Shown: one piece after another, positions 63,525-64,000 of the stretch | How the letters are laid out: each line of letters begins with the position of its first letter | Numbering within the stretch: the stretch's first letter is position 1 | Assembly: GCF_026738875.1 (NCBI RefSeq) | Contig: NZ_JAPQFJ010000003.1 | Span: 1-64,000 of the forward strand | Source of the DNA: Clostridium brassicae | Lineage (GTDB): Bacteria; Bacillota; Clostridia; Clostridiales; Clostridiaceae | Direction: 5' to 3' | DNA length: 64,000 nucleotides | Made by a program: the position numbers and the translations under genes | Notes under the pieces: generated by a model | Seen by the model: the letters and a program-made list of their open reading frames with translations, nothing else | What the model was told of the DNA's origin: nothing | Databases searched by the model: none

Positions 63525-63572
63525 AAGGCTGTCAAATATGATTAAAATATCGTATTTGACAGCCTTTTCTTT
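63525..63572. terminator. Rho-independent terminator
   Basis: AAGGCTGTCAAATA (63525-63538) pairs perfectly with TATTTGACAGCCTT (63553-63566), followed by TTCTTTTG. Confidence 0.9.
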
Positions 63573-63699
63573 TGAAATGATAAATATTTTTATAGGTTAT
63601 AGTATAAAAATGAATATTGTAGAATATAAAATTTACAAAGAGGATATCAGTAAGAATATAAGATTTCAGTTTAGAAAATCAATCTTTGGGGGAGAGTAT

Positions 63700-64000
63700 A
63701 TGGATTTTTTTAGTGTTATTATTTTATCTATGATATGTGAGGCTACATGGGAAACTATTAAAATGGCTATACCATTTAAGATAGAAAAATGGGTTGATAG
63801 AGTATGTGCTATGGCTATAGGTATATTTTTAGCAATTGCAAGTGAAGTAGACTTTTTATATATGGTAGGTATACAACTATCAATTCCTTATTTAGGAATG
63901 ATTTTAACAGGACTATTAATAAGCAGAGGAAGCAACTTTATGCATGATATTTTATCAACTATAAGCAATGTTCACCAAAGTACAAAGACGAATAATAAGC
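63700..64000 (+). CDS. Membrane protein, partial at the window end
   Basis: At least 100 codons from the ATG at 63700, with GGGGGAGAG upstream, still open at base 64000. The first 90 residues hold two or three hydrophobic segments (about 3-13, 35-48 and 52-75) and a polar C-terminal region SNFMHDILSTISNVHQ. Overall size and layout resemble holin-like or small channel-type membrane proteins, but no motif confirms this. Nothing can be said of its end. Confidence 0.55.
   Translation, partial: MDFFSVIILSMICEATWETIKMAIPFKIEKWVDRVCAMAIGIFLAIASEVDFLYMVGIQLSIPYLGMILTGLLISRGSNFMHDILSTISNVHQSTKTNNK

Overview
This window is low-GC, AT-rich chromosomal DNA of a spore-forming Firmicute, most likely Clostridium in the strict sense. 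The reasons are strong purine-rich ribosome binding sites, frequent TTG/GTG starts, heavy AT codon bias, and sporulation or coat genes (a SpoVB flippase, a Spo0E-like phosphatase, a CotF-like coat protein). HprK, a glucose PTS IICBA and an LPXTG-anchored protein also fit. I cannot fix the species. Nothing looks like prophage, CRISPR, rRNA or tRNA. Most genes are core or housekeeping, in short operons separated by hairpin terminators.

Layout. 0-5.8 kb: a possible right end of a TnpB-type insertion sequence (1-120), a secreted erythromycin-esterase-like protein, a class A beta-lactamase-like hydrolase, a small membrane protein, and a TetR-MATE efflux operon with two operator-like palindromes. 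5.8-12.3 kb: an ECF vitamin transporter locus (T protein, double ATPase, CbrT-like S component) followed by two surface DUF4430 proteins, one sortase-anchored and with a helical domain. The arrangement resembles transcobalamin or intrinsic factor and points to cobalamin capture and uptake; a short leader ahead of it resembles part of a cobalamin riboswitch core. 12.4-27.6 kb: pncB, a UvrD-like helicase, a long FtsA-like protein, an M20 amidohydrolase, an RluD-type synthase, a MurJ/YtgP-like flippase, SpoVB, a flavodoxin-type reductase and a Spo0E-like protein. 27.9-35.2 kb: glpX, hprK, 5-formyl-THF cyclo-ligase, M18 aminopeptidase, and ptsG behind a BglG/GlcT-type antiterminator leader.

35.3-43.7 kb: a TfoX C-terminal-domain protein, a PHP phosphoesterase, then a complete folate operon (pabA, pabB, pabC, folE, an HD hydrolase, folP, folB-folK fusion) and a DMT transporter. 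The HD protein sits where a dihydroneopterin triphosphate phosphohydrolase is needed. 44.0-47.3 kb: UgpA/UgpE/UgpB-like ABC genes without an ATPase. 47.5-57.2 kb: a Cys-rich pentapeptide-repeat protein, an M16C metalloprotease, BrnQ, a Y-family DNA polymerase, a CotF-like protein and a second-type YidC. 57.5-64 kb: a YhgE/Pip protein, mtnK interrupted by an in-frame amber codon, intact mtnA, several very small ORFs, and a membrane protein running off the window end.

An intergenic palindromic repeat with ends TTATCC...GGATAA and core TAGACATCGGATAA recurs at about 0.1, 8.6, 29.3, 43.7 and (half copy) 55.3 kb. Function names below come from motif recognition by eye; no database search was possible.
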